Below, piece after piece: positions 49,456 through 60,790 of a stretch of 64,000 bases of DNA. The stretch's first letter is position 1. Every line of letters begins with the position of its first letter. The translations under genes and the position numbers were made by a program. The stretch comes from Macrophomina tecta (lineage: Eukaryota; Ascomycota; Dothideomycetes; Botryosphaeriales; Botryosphaeriaceae), in contig JAKSGN010000036.1 in NCBI GenBank assembly GCA_024180945.1, positions 1,488,001 to 1,552,000 on the forward strand, read 5' to 3'. The notes under the pieces were generated by a model, which worked only from the letters and a program-made list of their open reading frames with translations, was not told the origin of the DNA and made no database searches.

Positions 49456-50201
49456 AGGTTCCGCCAGGCGATGGGTTCAACGGCAGGCCTCGGCAGGCCG
49501 CCATTCGGTGGTCAGGGAAGAGGACAGGACTGGATCTTGCAGTGGTTGGCCAGACCCGGGAGCTATAAGGCGGTCGGAGTGGGTTCCGCAGAGAGCCCGA
49601 GAAGCGTGGAGCTACTCCGGGATGGGGGAAAGCTGGAGAGGTGTCGGGTAGGGAGCCGCGCTCGCGTCAATGCCGAGCGCGCACGCGGTGGGCCTGGCGG
49701 ACTGACTCTCGAGGGCTAACGTAACTGGGCGCGAGTTGGCGGAATCAATTACGAGAGAGAGGATGGGAGGTGGTGTGCGAGCGAAGGGCCGCGCCTCCGC
49801 GTATATGCTCACGGACGGTTATTTCCGCCGTCTGACGGCCGGTGCTGGCTGTCTGGAGAGGGCGGCTTGGCAGTGGCCAGGAGGATATTGCAGACTCGCC
49901 CCCGGCCGCCTCACGCGCCCCCAAGCACCGCGGGAGCGGCCGGAAGAGGCACGCCGGCTCAAGCTTGCAGAGACACTTAGCTGCTGAGTAAGCCAAGGGG
50001 TGCCCGCCGCCTGCTTGGTAAGATCACCGCCGACCACCCTGCCTCTTACCGCTGCTTGCCCGCCGACTCGTGCCAGGACGATCGCCGCGCGGCTCAGTCC
50101 CGAAACCTTCTTTGCTCGTGGGCTCGCCCGCTGCTGCCCGGCCCTGGCAGCTGCGCGGATGCTTGGTGACGCCACGCAGATTTGCTCGCATTGCTTACAC
50201 A
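49456..50201. other. intergenic between tandem minus-strand genes
   Basis: This is the promoter and leader side of the coiled-coil gene and the 3' flank of the next gene upstream. GC-rich; no further gene seen. Confidence 0.5.
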
Positions 50202-51794
50202 CTACACCCTCCGCCATAGCGCATGCGCGTGCTCCGTCTCTGCAGCTATTCCCTGCAGCCCCGACTCCACGAACCGCGCCTCGTCCTCGCCCACCAACAC
50301 CTCCACCCGCCGCATCAGCTGCAGCTCCTCCACCATGCCTGCTACCAGTGCCCGGCTCCCGTCCACCACCGCCCTGATGCTCGAGCCTGCCGCCGCCTCC
50401 GCCAGGCCCTCTGCCTCGCGTGCCAGTGCCGTCTCCTTGCGCAGCAGCGCGCCCACCTCGACCTTCCATGCGTCCCCCAGCCTTGACACCACCTCAACCC
50501 TCTGCCCTGCCTCCCTGCCTGCCCACACCTGCTCCGCCCGCGCTGCCCACTCCTCGAACTCCTGCACCGCCCGCGTGTGCCGTCCGCCTGAGTCCGTCAG
50601 CGCCCGCAGCTCGTTCAACAGCGGCCCGAGGAGCTGGATATTCTCCGCTAGCCCGGACGTGGCGCTTCCGCTTTTCCACTCCTGCAGCGCATGCACGTTG
50701 ACCAGCTCTTGCACCTCGCTCTCGTTCTTGCGCATGTTGTGGTGCGCCGTTGCCACCTCGTAGAACTGCAGCCGCAGCGCATGCTCTGCGCTGCGCTCCC
50801 ATTCTGCCTGCACCTCCGCCGCCGCTTCGTGCAGCAGGTGCAGTTGCAGCAGCTCCGTTTGCAGCGCCAGCGCCTCGCCCCATAGTGCATCCGCGCCCCC
50901 CGTGCTTACTGATGGCGCGTGGAAGAACGTCGACGTAGCCTTCTTCGGCTCCAGCGTTTTCTTGGGCGAATAGTGCTGCTGCAACGTCGAGAACGCGGGC
51001 TTGGCTGCCAATTTAGGCTCTTTCTCTAAGCCCGGTGCTGCTCGGGAAGATGCAAGGCTCGGTTGCGTCCGCGTTGCCGCGCTTGGTAGTTCTGATCTCG
51101 ACCTGGAATGTTTGAGGACCGTGCCCCCGGCCTTCAGGCCACTGCTGGACGGTGGCGGCAACTTCTGCGACGACGTCGCTGCCGGCCGCGTCCGCTCGGC
51201 TTGGGGGGCTGACACCGTAGCGGCTCTTGAACGCTCCCTCTGACTCGGTCTCTGGGCGCCGGTGTTGGTTTGCGACGCCGTCGACGTTGCTGAGCCCGGT
51301 CTGTTGCTGCGTCCGGGGCCAGGCTGTGAGACGGTCCCCGACTTTGGAGCGCCTGAGGAGCTGCCAATCTTCGTTGGCGCGCGCAGCCCTGATGCTCCAC
51401 TCTGGCTAGCCGTAGGTCTCCGCAGCGACTGCGTGCGACTCACGCCTGACGGGGCAGGAGGAGGCATGGCTCGCCTAGCCGCCTCTTCGTTCTTGCTCGC
51501 GGCAGTCAGCTTTGCGCTGACGCTCTGCGTCCGGTTCAGCGGTCTGTTTGCGGGTGCGGGTTGTCCGAGCTGTCCGGCATTGCGATTCCCTTTCTCGCGC
51601 TGTGCCGCGGAGGAGCCTGTCATCTTGGACGAGGCCGGCTGGGGTAGGAGGTTCTGCTTTCTTGAGCCATTGTCCCTATCTGCCGCGCTGGTAGTTGGGC
51701 GCCGAGAGAGGGTGGGAAGTCGGGACGGGGATGATTGCGCCGGGCTTTGCGCGGATTCAGGGAGCTGCGAGGGTGAGCTTGAGTGTTGAAGCAT
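50202..51794 (-). CDS. basic disordered plus coiled-coil protein
   Basis: One open exon. From the ATG at 51794 it encodes 530 residues. The frame stays open upstream to an ATG-ATG pair at 52064 (620 residues), but that start has a poor context and the extra part looks like translated leader. The first 310 residues are Ser/Pro/Arg/Thr-rich, basic and disordered (SRTQSLRRPTASQ, KHSRSRSELP). After SPKKTLEPKKATSTFFHAPS comes a helical, Leu/Ala/Glu-rich C-terminus with heptad character (LWGEALALQTELLQLHLLHE onward) to the end. A basic tail followed by coiled coil resembles microtubule-associated proteins such as augmin subunits, but this is only a resemblance of layout. Family and function are unknown. 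Confidence 0.75.
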   Translation of the reverse strand: MLQHSSSPSQLPESAQSPAQSSPSRLPTLSRRPTTSAADRDNGSRKQNLLPQPASSKMTGSSAAQREKGNRNAGQLGQPAPANRPLNRTQSVSAKLTAASKNEEAARRAMPPPAPSGVSRTQSLRRPTASQSGASGLRAPTKIGSSSGAPKSGTVSQPGPGRSNRPGSATSTASQTNTGAQRPSQRERSRAATVSAPQAERTRPAATSSQKLPPPSSSGLKAGGTVLKHSRSRSELPSAATRTQPSLASSRAAPGLEKEPKLAAKPAFSTLQQHYSPKKTLEPKKATSTFFHAPSVSTGGADALWGEALALQTELLQLHLLHEAAAEVQAEWERSAEHALRLQFYEVATAHHNMRKNESEVQELVNVHALQEWKSGSATSGLAENIQLLGPLLNELRALTDSGGRHTRAVQEFEEWAARAEQVWAGREAGQRVEVVSRLGDAWKVEVGALLRKETALAREAEGLAEAAAGSSIRAVVDGSRALVAGMVEELQLMRRVEVLVGEDEARFVESGLQGIAAETEHAHALWRRV

Positions 51795-52419
51795 GTCGCG
51801 CGTCAGCGGTACGTACGAAGGACATGGTGGAGTAGCAGTAATGGAACTCTGATGTCCATCACGAGCGCGTTCTGCGGTTGCGCGGGGCGAAAGGCAAGTG
51901 CGCTTGGTCGGGCGACAAGGGGGCGCGTGCGTGCGTGCCTGCAGCAGTGGTGTTGATCTTAGCGGGCCTGCGCATTGTTTGGTGGCTCGTGTCCTCAGGG
52001 AAACATACGCGCGCGCGACGGTCACGTGTGAACGGGCTTCAATTGCCTTCTGCCGGGACATCATATGCGTCTTTCTGCATTGTGCATTTTGGAAAGCAGT
52101 CAGTTGACCGCTGATTGTTCACAGGCGCCAGCATTGCGTGTCTCATGTTCACATTCGCATCCATTGAGCGATATGATAATATTGCAGATTGAGTGAACGG
52201 CCCGTCAAGTCTCCAATTCTAAAGCCAATCGAGCAACATCTTTGTAGTGGGCTATGCCAGGCTCACAATCGACTGAGCCGACCGTCGCAAAAACACGCTT
52301 TGGATATCTCCATCGACAAAAACGAGAGAACCCCCGGGAAGACGCCTGGTCATTCAAGACGTAGCTCATGAAGCCTTCGGATCCGATCCACATTCGTCAC
52401 CAAACTGTCGTTTTGCGCT
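51795..52419. other. intergenic between tandem minus-strand genes
   Basis: Leader and promoter of the coiled-coil gene; the frame of that gene remains open to 52064. The remainder is the 3' flank of the 6-phosphogluconolactonase gene. Nothing else seen. Confidence 0.5.
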
Positions 52420-53202
52420 CTACAGGCTGCTTCGCCTGACCGGGAACTGCACGCCCTCGACTGCCGGATAGTCCGTGAACCATGTCACCCTCTCTTGAGC
52501 CATTGAGTTCACCAGGCCGCAAGGCAGCGCATGGCCCTCCTCAGTATCGAAAATCTTCCGCATGATTTCCTTCTTACCAGCGCCGGTTCCAACGAATCCG
52601 ATCTTAATACCATGCGATGCGACAGGGAGCGAGATGGTAATCCTCTTCGGCGGAGGCTTCGGAGAGTCCTCGATGGGCAGAACCCAGGCCTGGGTTTCGC
52701 GGAGGAGAGGATGGCCGGGGAAAAGGCTGGCGGTGTGGCCGTCGGGGCCACAGCCAAGAAGAATCAGGTCGAACATGGGGATCTTGACGCTGTCGCGCGC
52801 GGCGAAAGCCTTGACGAGCGTCTGCTCGTATTGGTCTGCCAGCTCCTGGACGTCGTTGAGGTACTGGGTGTCGATTGGGTACACGGTAGGCTTGCCCAGC
52901 TCGGCAGGAATCTTGTCGAACAGCTCCGCCTTCAGCAGGCCGTAGTTGCTGTCGGCGTGGTCGAGCGGCACGGCACGCTCATCGGCGAAGAAGATCTCCC
53001 ACTTGGAGAAGTCGACCTTGCCCTCGCCTTGCGCAAGCAGCGCCTTCGCGAGGACCTTGGGCAGCGAGCCGCCGGAGACGGCGACGCGGAACACGCCGTG
53101 GCGCTCCAATGCGCTGTTCTGGGCGTCGACGACGTAGACACGCAGGCTCTTGGCGAGCTCGGTGTCGTCGGGGAAGGCGTAAAGGTTCGGCGGCTTTCCC
53201 AT
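52420..53202 (-). CDS. 6-phosphogluconolactonase
   Basis: Single exon, 260 residues, normal family length. It hydrolyses 6-phosphogluconolactone to 6-phosphogluconate, step two of the oxidative pentose phosphate pathway, normally in the cytosol. The conserved blocks are present: VAVSGGSLPK (substrate phosphate loop), EIFFADERAVPLDHADSNYGL, MFDLILLGCGPDGHTASLFPG (the catalytic-loop signature) and RITISLPV. The ATG at 53202 has a strong CACAATGG context and directly precedes the conserved N-terminus, so I chose it. The same frame is open for 69 codons upstream to a TTG at 53409, with no acidic residue. The C-terminus SSL is not a standard peroxisomal signal. Assignment is firm. Confidence 0.95.
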   Translation of the reverse strand: MGKPPNLYAFPDDTELAKSLRVYVVDAQNSALERHGVFRVAVSGGSLPKVLAKALLAQGEGKVDFSKWEIFFADERAVPLDHADSNYGLLKAELFDKIPAELGKPTVYPIDTQYLNDVQELADQYEQTLVKAFAARDSVKIPMFDLILLGCGPDGHTASLFPGHPLLRETQAWVLPIEDSPKPPPKRITISLPVASHGIKIGFVGTGAGKKEIMRKIFDTEEGHALPCGLVNSMAQERVTWFTDYPAVEGVQFPVRRSSL

Positions 53203-55067
53203 TGTGACGGTTGTGCGGGTGCGAAGGTGTTGAGTGGGAGAGCGAGAGGGTGAGAGGGAGCGAGGAGCGTGGGCGCGGGGCTGTGGCGGGCAGAATGAAG
53301 CAAGCTGGGCAGCGGGCAGCGGGCTACGGGCTACTGACTTGGGTCGTGCGAGTCGGCTAAGGGAAAATAATGTGGAGACACGATGACGGGGCCGGTGGGT
53401 GTTTGGCAAGAGACCAGCACCAGGCGTGGCGGATAAGTAGAGGCTTCTCGAATCGCGCGGGTGTTGGAGCGGAGGAGCAGCCCAGCCCGATACTTTCCTC
53501 CATCTTTTCTCACTGACAAAGCCCTATACATGTCTGTCTAATGCCGCAAAGAGCGCAGGACCATACGTCGCATGCAAGCTCGCACGCCGTCTGTCTGCGC
53601 AGCGACGGCGGCCAACAAGTGTGTCGCAATAGCGGCCTTATCTTGCTGGGGACGCCGGAAGGGCCGTGTCGGTCCATTAGGTACTGAGATCCTTTGCAGT
53701 ACGGTATGACGTCAAACCGCACTATGTACAGAATCTGGTATTTCCCCCGGGATTGGTGAGAAATCTGACTGGAGGGGCATTGGGGGTGGGGGTACGATGT
53801 AAGTGGGGCATTTTACATCATCTTACTAAGCAGCTGTGGGCGGGCGGCCCTTGTCTGAACTAGCCTGTGCCTCCAAAGGGGTAGGTTATGTGCTAACTTC
53901 ACTGTTAAGAAATTGTCTGAGGGGTGAGGACTGGATGTGTGCGTGGCGTAAGAACGGCCCCGACGTAAATACAGCACCGCGCCAACTTTCACACCAACCC
54001 CCATCAGCCCCCGCGGCAAGGACAAGAAAAAAGCTGTCAACATCAGACCGCATATGTATCGTCAGCCCGGCAGCACCCGCCGCTGCTCTGCACTCTGCAA
54101 TGCGCCGCTCGACTACCGCTCCGTTGGACACCCAATCGGAGGTGTCGCCTGCTGCCAGCACTCGACTTTCTGGAAGACGGCGGGCGGTGAGGCAAGCGTC
54201 ATCTTATCAATTACCTAAACGGGAATGCTTTGCTGTCCCGTTCCGAAAGCTGCTGATATATGCTCTTTCGAGCAGCTGGGCGCCTTCAAACTCTTGTCCC
54301 ACCCCCCCGCAATCATATATTCATCGTCTTGGCACCTCGCCGAGGGCCCGCTTCGCCTTCGTACTGGCGACACCGGAGGCATGTTGCGTCTCAGGAGCAA
54401 GAGCAGGTAGCCGGTGGAAGTACCTAGCATGTGCCGAGTTATATTCCCTAAACCTTATTCAGCCAGCTGTGTTGTCTCCCTGTGCAGCACGCGGCATGAA
54501 TGTGACCGGTCATCTTTTGCTGAGGCCCATCCCGCGCCTTGTGGTGATCAGACTGTGGACTCGAAAGTAAGTATCAAAGACGCTCAGCTGTAATTCGGGT
54601 TTCCTGGCTGCCTCTGCAACGAGCCCTGTGCCCCGTTTGCCGCCCTTGCGCCATCTCGGAGAGCGAACGGGTTCTGGAGTGCGCAGTAGTTTCGAAACGG
54701 GGCCCAAGAACGGCTTGGGGGCGGTAAACTTGCGGGATCATCCTCAAAAAAGTCCCGCAGCCCCGTACCGAGCGGTCCCAGCAAGGTGAGGCATCGGCAC
54801 CATTGGCTTTCAACCTTGTTCAGACCTTGTCTTCGGGGAGTTGTTGCGCATCCCCGGAAGCTTCTCCTGATGAGCACCAAAATAAAGGCACCAACGGACT
54901 TCGGCCCCACACATCTCGCATTCCGATAAATCCGATCTCCGTGATATGACCGATGATTTGGTGAAGCACGTGATGCGGCAGATCTCGGCCCGTCTCCTCC
55001 GTAGGGCCGCTCCACGGCAACTGCCCGCGTCCAACTAACTTTCCCAGCACAGCAAACCTCCGGCATC
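53203..55067. other. intergenic between divergent genes
   Basis: A divergent promoter region for the 6-phosphogluconolactonase gene and the small mitochondrial protein gene. Frames such as 53836-54570(+) and 54584-55189(-) lack motifs; the second overlaps the start of the next gene on the other strand. Confidence 0.5.
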
Positions 55068-55891
55068 ATGGCGCCCATCAACTCCGCCCTTGCTCGCCTG
55101 ACACGCCCGCGCGTACACGCATTTGCCGTCTCAACACGACCTGCTCTGCCAGCAACTCGCCCCCAATGTCTCGTCTGCGCAGCGCGCACCTATGCCGCAT
55201 CCACCGAGCGTCTTCCGCGCGTTGTCCAGCCTAGTCTTTGGCTGAACCTCATTCCGAAGCACTTTCGATCTTCGCACAAACGCCCGTTCACATGGAAGGA
55301 GTGGTGGGCAAAGGATTGGAACCCTGCCTCGGTGTGGATCATGTTTGCCCTGCTCGTCGGCTCAAACGCCATAAACACTTTGATATTGCGGAAGGACATT
55401 GCCGATTTTACCCGAAAGGCCGACGCGAAGATCGCGCTGCTGCGGGAGGTCTTAGAAAAAGTTCAAAAAGGCGAAGCGGTAGATGTAGAGGGTATCTTGG
55501 GCACGGGACGGGAAGAGAGCGAGAAGGAGTGGGAAGAAGGTAGGCGCGCCAGTCTCTTATACAAACGAGAATACGGTTCGATTGGAGGATTTCGGAGGCA
55601 GGATGTTATTATTGTTTGCCGGGGATTGCTTGCTTTCATTTCGCGGTTGAACTCGTTTGCAGTACAATTCCTGGACCAGCGGAACTAATTCAGAGAACAA
55701 CAGCCTTGAAAGAGATCGAAGAAGAAGATAAGACATGGCAATCTCGGAAGAGACGGAAGGTCTCGGCTACCGAAGCCACAAGGGCTGCAACATCACCGCC
55801 ATCTCCTCCAGCCAATGAAACCCAGGACAAAGTGGCAAGCATGGACCACGTGGTGCCCCAAGAAAAGAGAGAGCCTATCGGGTTCTACTAG
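55068..55891 (+). CDS. small mitochondrial membrane protein (DUF5321-like)
   Basis: Exons 55068-55539 and 55704-55891 give 219 residues. The intron (GTAGGC donor, GAACTAAT branch, AACAG acceptor) is 164 nt. This acceptor was chosen because it restores EWEEALKEIEEEDKTWQSRK in one frame. Residues 1-45 are rich in Arg/Ala/Ser/Thr with no acidic residue until Glu47, a typical mitochondrial presequence. A single membrane helix follows at about 88-106 (SVWIMFALLVGSNAINTLIL), then a charged helix facing the matrix or intermembrane space. This layout matches what I recall of fungal DUF5321 proteins; the function is unknown. An earlier acceptor at 55662 would give a truncated 165-residue form. The C-terminal part is disordered and basic (RKRRK). 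Confidence 0.8.
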
Positions 55892-58181
55892 CTTCGGGGG
55901 CCCGCTAAATGCTATCCTATCTCCGGTATGGAGTAGGAAACCCCGCGAGTTCGCTGAATTTCAAGCGCCTACAGCATCTCGTGCACTGTGAGCCCTATTG
56001 GGAACTACCAATTCTCACGAGCAAAGAAACTAATAAAGTTCGAACAGTACCTAGGTGCTTCAGTTGAAGGCCGAGCCCGCAACTCTGGAGAAACTTTTAT
56101 AGTAGATTAACACGATCAGTGCTCTGGATGTGAGCATTTGGAAGCATGTTAAGCTTGAGCAAGCCAAAGGTTGCCTTACGGTCGCGCCGATCTCTCTTAA
56201 TCGTTTCGAGATATCTCTGTGATCAAGCTCTGATTTCACTGTTCCTCTCGAAGTTTCCTTTGGTCCGATTTCGCAGGCCATACTCACGTTTAACATCATG
56301 AGCTTGTGAATTCTTGGAGCTCATTGCGCCGGATGGTCTGCTTGAATCGCTAAGCCAATATTTGAGTGGAGGAAAACGAGGGCCAGATTATGAAGGCGCT
56401 GGCTAACCCCAGGGCGTTGCAATATCTGTTGGTACGTAGCAGCGTATGTAAGAGGCGAGATTCGAGATTAATGGAACGGGGTTGTGGTATTGGAGTCTCT
56501 TGATGGCTATTACAGTAAATCTATTTTAGAAGCAGACAAACTGACAGTACCGCCCTATCCTAACCGGGGTTGTTCACTGGCTGCTATGAACTTACGTTTA
56601 GTAACACTGGTTCGCGTAACAATTACATGAGGCAGCCCGTGCTTGAGGATTCGTGTTCGGGATATATCACCGAAGTCAAAGTGGTAAGATCTTCAAGTGG
56701 TCAAAAACAGGCATCTCACATGACAATGAAGGGTATTCGTCGAATTTGTTTTCCAGGCATTATACCAACGTCCTTAGGCCCAAGGCGTTTCGGTCCTGAA
56801 TGTTTTTTTTTTTTTTTTTCTTTTTATTTGGGGGGTACCTTGCTCCATATTTCTTGCTGCCGCAAACAGCAGATACTAGTCTGAATAGTAATCACGCTTC
56901 ATGAATATGCCGACACAAATCAAAATCATCATTGAGTAAGCTAGCTGCGAGAATGACAATCTTCTTGCTTCGATCTTTCAACCGACAATGAGCAAATGTG
57001 TTGAAGTTCGACGGGCCGCACGTAGTATCCACCCAGAATGGAATGCTGGATTGGGTTTAGTTCCACCTCAGAAGTGTACATAGTCTCTACTAGCTGTCTG
57101 CCCCTTAGAGGATTAATCCATTATGGTTTCAAAAAAAGAAAAAATTGTAAATCAACAAGTGCGTGGTCCGGCTCGAGACGGCAAGATAGCGCGACATGCA
57201 CTTACCCCAGATATGTAAGTAGAGTGGGCAATGCCAAATTTGGAAGAACTGGCCACGTTCACAGCTGGGTGAACATTTCAACTGCGCGCGATAATGGTGC
57301 TTACAATGCTTCATTCAAATGACCTGCCGTACAGTACAATTGTCGAACACTTGAACAATGCGACACCCTGACTGCCCTTTCTCCCAAGAAGACACATTGA
57401 CGTGAATATCTGGAGCCAAGCAGATGTCGGCTTTCTGCACAGCCTCCCGGCACCTCTCGTAACCCTATCCGACACTCTCAGACCTCTCGCACTCGTGTCT
57501 GGCTCGGATTCCATGGATGTGCTGCGCGACAAACCGAGCATAAGACCATCGACTTCCCTGCTCCACCTCACAGTTCGGTCTTCTGGCGATCCTCCCTCCA
57601 AATTTCGCCACCGAGGCCACCAAATTTTTCCTTTTACCCAGACATTGCTACCTCTCAAGGATTTCCTTTACGGGCGTCGATCCGCGAGGGCTCAGGGGTT
57701 ATCTTTACATCCCCCCCCCAAGCTAGCCGCAAACAGAGCATGGGGGCTTCCAAGGCAACGCGTGAGCTGTTTCCTTGCTTGTCGAAAGCGAAGTTGCCAT
57801 CTGCGCGGATGCACCGGCAGAAGCGTTAATTACCCGACCGAGCACGGTCGATTCTGAAGAGTCAACATGGATGTCGTGACGCTAACAACAGCGGTACTTG
57901 GCCAGGATACCAATATCAAGAAAATACGGTGAGAAGCGTACGAGCAACGCCAATGCCAAAAAGGGAGGGTCTAGGCCAGTCTATCATAGCACTACGGGAC
58001 GACCGACTGCCGTTTTCAGTGCTCTCCCCAAAGCGGTCCAACGGCTCTACCTGGCAGAGGATTCAGGATGCAGAATCGATCTTCATGCGACGCCGAGACC
58101 GCCTCACCCAAGTCTACTAGCCATACCGGCAATCTCTCGCTCCTTTGGAAAATGCCGTCCAATTGCCGATCCCGGCAAACC
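55892..58181. other. intergenic, convergent 3' flanks
   Basis: AT-richer sequence between a plus-strand and a minus-strand gene end. It has a T17 tract at 56803-56819. No frame with motifs was seen. Confidence 0.5.
56803..56819. repeat. T17 homopolymer
   Basis: Seventeen consecutive T followed by C and five more T. Confidence 0.95.
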
Positions 58182-60356
58182 TTACGCATCCTTCGCGTCT
58201 TGTGCGGCTTCCCAAACGCATCTCTCGCACATGCACATGCCACCGAGGGCGCCAGCGGCCCATTCCCGTCTATCCTTGACACCTAGATCGATGTCGCAGT
58301 AATGGCTCAGGACCTCGTCACCCTTGCGCAGACCCGGCTCATTCCTACTGGCGTCACGACCTTGCTTCCAACCCTTCCAAACGACTCTCTCATTCCGCAC
58401 CCAGAAGCGCATGTTCCCCTGCCACTCCCAGGCCACGTTCGGATCGCAGCTGTGATTGGCGAGGCACCAGAGGGGGTGCACGGCACCCACGTCGGGTTTG
58501 CCGTCAGGACCTTGGCGCGCGGAAGCCGTGCCCCGAAACTTTGCATACAGCGTATTGAAGACCCAGAAATCATACTTGGCGGATGTCGTAAAGACATTAA
58601 TATCCAATTTTTCGAGCATGTGCAGGGGAGTCAAAACGTTGGCGTTAAATGAGAAAGGCAACGTTCGGGGGGCGCCGCCAAACGCGTCTCTGGCCGGTCC
58701 GAGCGGTAGCGGCGTGAGTGATATGCCGTCCTCCTTGGAAGACGGGATGTGATAGTCACCCCAAATGTACTTTAGCTCTTTTAGTTCGAGAGGGTGCAAG
58801 TCCTGGGTCTCAGCCATTGCCAGGGCGCGGAGCAACAGGAGCGAGTACAGGGCATCGGCGGCCTCCGCAGCAGGGGCGTCTTTGGCGATGGCCTCAACAT
58901 CATTGCCGCATAGGGCAGGATGATATGCTTCCTGGGCCAGGTCATGACAATCCTGACTGCAGAAGACAATGTCATCGCAATCCTCGCAAAAGACGCACCG
59001 ACTCGCTTGGGCGTTATCGCGCAGATCTGGCAGAGGCGCGCTGCAGGCATCACAGTACGAGTCGTGGAGGCGCGCATTGGCGGTTAGCAAGGACTTCTCA
59101 TCGAGGATCACCTCACCCGGAGCTACATCCTCTCGTGCGAACACGCCAAGCTGTTTGATCGTCGTCGGCGCTGACTCGCCGGGAAGGTCGCGGCTGGTGT
59201 CCTTGTCAGTACCATGAGTCGCAGCCCCTATAATGCAGGATCGGATAATAATTGCGACTCGGACATGCTTTATTGAACGCCCAGGCGCGCGCGGCAGCAG
59301 GACTTACCCGGTAACTGGATCAGCGTCAGGCGGCAGGAGCGGAAGCTCGGTGACCCGTGCTTCGAGCTTGGGTGCCACGGCGTTGATCTGTTCGTTGAGC
59401 AAGGCGAGGGACTCGCGCGAGTACCTATCCGGTTCCGACGAGTTCCACGGGTACAGCTCGCGCCTCACAACGGTACGGTCCGGGTAATCCTCTCGAGTGA
59501 TGTCCTCGTCCTCCAGACTGAACCCCCGCGAAGCAAAGTGATCTCTCAAGCGCTGATGCACCAGGTCCCGAAACCTAGCGAGGTGCTTGTTGGCCGGATT
59601 GACCTTTAGGCCTCGCGATGTAAACTCGAAGGCGCTCTTGAGGCAGCCGCAGGCAAGCAAATTTCCTGCCACAAAGGTGTAGCTGCAGCCGGTCAATAGG
59701 CAATTCTCTCTGGAAAGGAGGCTTGGCCTACGTCGCGTCCGTCCACAAGGTGTGCGCCCAAAGGCAGGCCTCATCCTCTTCTACCTCGACACTGCATGTG
59801 CCGCTTGATTCTTTATAACCAGCGAGTCGCTGTGCCGCTTCGGGAAACTTGTCTGCGTGCTCATGGGCCAGTGCCGCCCTGAACGAAGCAGGTTTCTCTG
59901 CGATTTCAGCGACAATATCTTCTAATGCTTGATCATGGTATTCTCCAGACTCATCCAGCACTTCGTCTACGAGCAGGAGAGCTCTGTACGCTTCTCCGGC
60001 AGCGAGATCAGGAAAAGCAAGGGCACGGTAAAGTTCGGCGACTTCGAGGCGGAGCGAGATATTATAGGGTCGTTCGACGATGCGATCGTGGCGCTCTTGG
60101 AGACGTTGGACAAGGACATCTGGCGGCGGCGATTCCTACGTAGCGGTCTAGAATTAATTCATTACTGTGTCCCCATGGCACATCGGGTGCAGAGCCAATG
60201 ACTTACTTTGAGATCCAAGAAGGACAGCGCTGCAGCGGCGCTCTCTGCCGGCAGCGGCTGAGCGTCTTGCTGGGAGACATAGGAGGCGACACAGAGCGCA
60301 AGGTTCTGCAGAACGCCATCGACTTCTGAAGGCGATGCGCGGAATGCAGCGTCCAT
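58182..60356 (-). CDS. TPR and SET/MYND domain protein (lysine methyltransferase-like)
   Basis: Four exons, 60356-60207, 60135-59732, 59682-59308 and 59193-58182, give 646 residues. Donors are GTAAGT, GTAGGC and GTAAGT; the last intron has a perfect TACTGAC branch before its CACCAG acceptor. The N-terminal half is helical and TPR-like (VAELYRALAFPDLAAGEAYR; CGCLKSAFEFTSRGLKVNP). The SET domain starts at about residue 325 (LGVFAREDVAPGEVIL). A MYND-like Cys/His cluster is inserted at about 357-405 (YCDACSAP ... CVFCEDC ... VFCSQDCHD). The SET core is NHSCDPN at 556-562 and SHYCD at about 607-610 with the catalytic-type Tyr; a post-SET CMCERC follows at 630-635. All features needed for S-adenosylmethionine-dependent lysine methylation are present. 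The substrate, histone or not, is unknown. Confidence 0.88.
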
Positions 60357-60790
60357 TCTGGCGAGGGACAGGAGGGGTTGCGGACAGCAAGGGCGCGGGG
60401 TTGAACTTTTTTGACCGGGGGTGCAAGTACTTAGCGTCGGCAGCGCGGCCCAATCCCGCGCTGGACGTCATCGGCTCACACAACCTCAGTCAACCCACAC
60501 ACCTCTCTGCCCAGCAAAGTCCACCTCACACATTGCTCGCTCATATCATCGTCTCCGCTAATCGCCGACCCATCTCTCTGTCTTCTTTCACCAGGCGACT
60601 CACGCCCGCCTGGAATTCGTCCCCGTGCATTAAACCATGTATCGAAGACAACGGAAAAGCAACGCGGACGGGACCTTCCACGCAGCGTCTATCCTTTCGA
60701 GAGAGCCAAACGGAGAGGGGCATTGTACCTAAGCTCTGGAGCATTCTCGTGTCCGGCCCCTTTCCAACATCCGACGTCCTGAACATGCCT
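60357..60790. other. short intergenic between tandem minus-strand genes
   Basis: A 434-base interval: promoter of the TPR-SET gene and 3' flank of the GMC gene. Nothing else seen. Confidence 0.55.

Noticed and set aside
52420..52431. C-terminal SSL of 6-phosphogluconolactonase as peroxisomal signal
   Set aside because: The middle position of a PTS1 is normally basic; Ser does not fit.
53836..55189. Frames of 244 codons (+) and 201 codons (-) in the divergent promoter
   Set aside because: No motifs. The minus-strand frame runs over the well-supported start of the mitochondrial protein gene.
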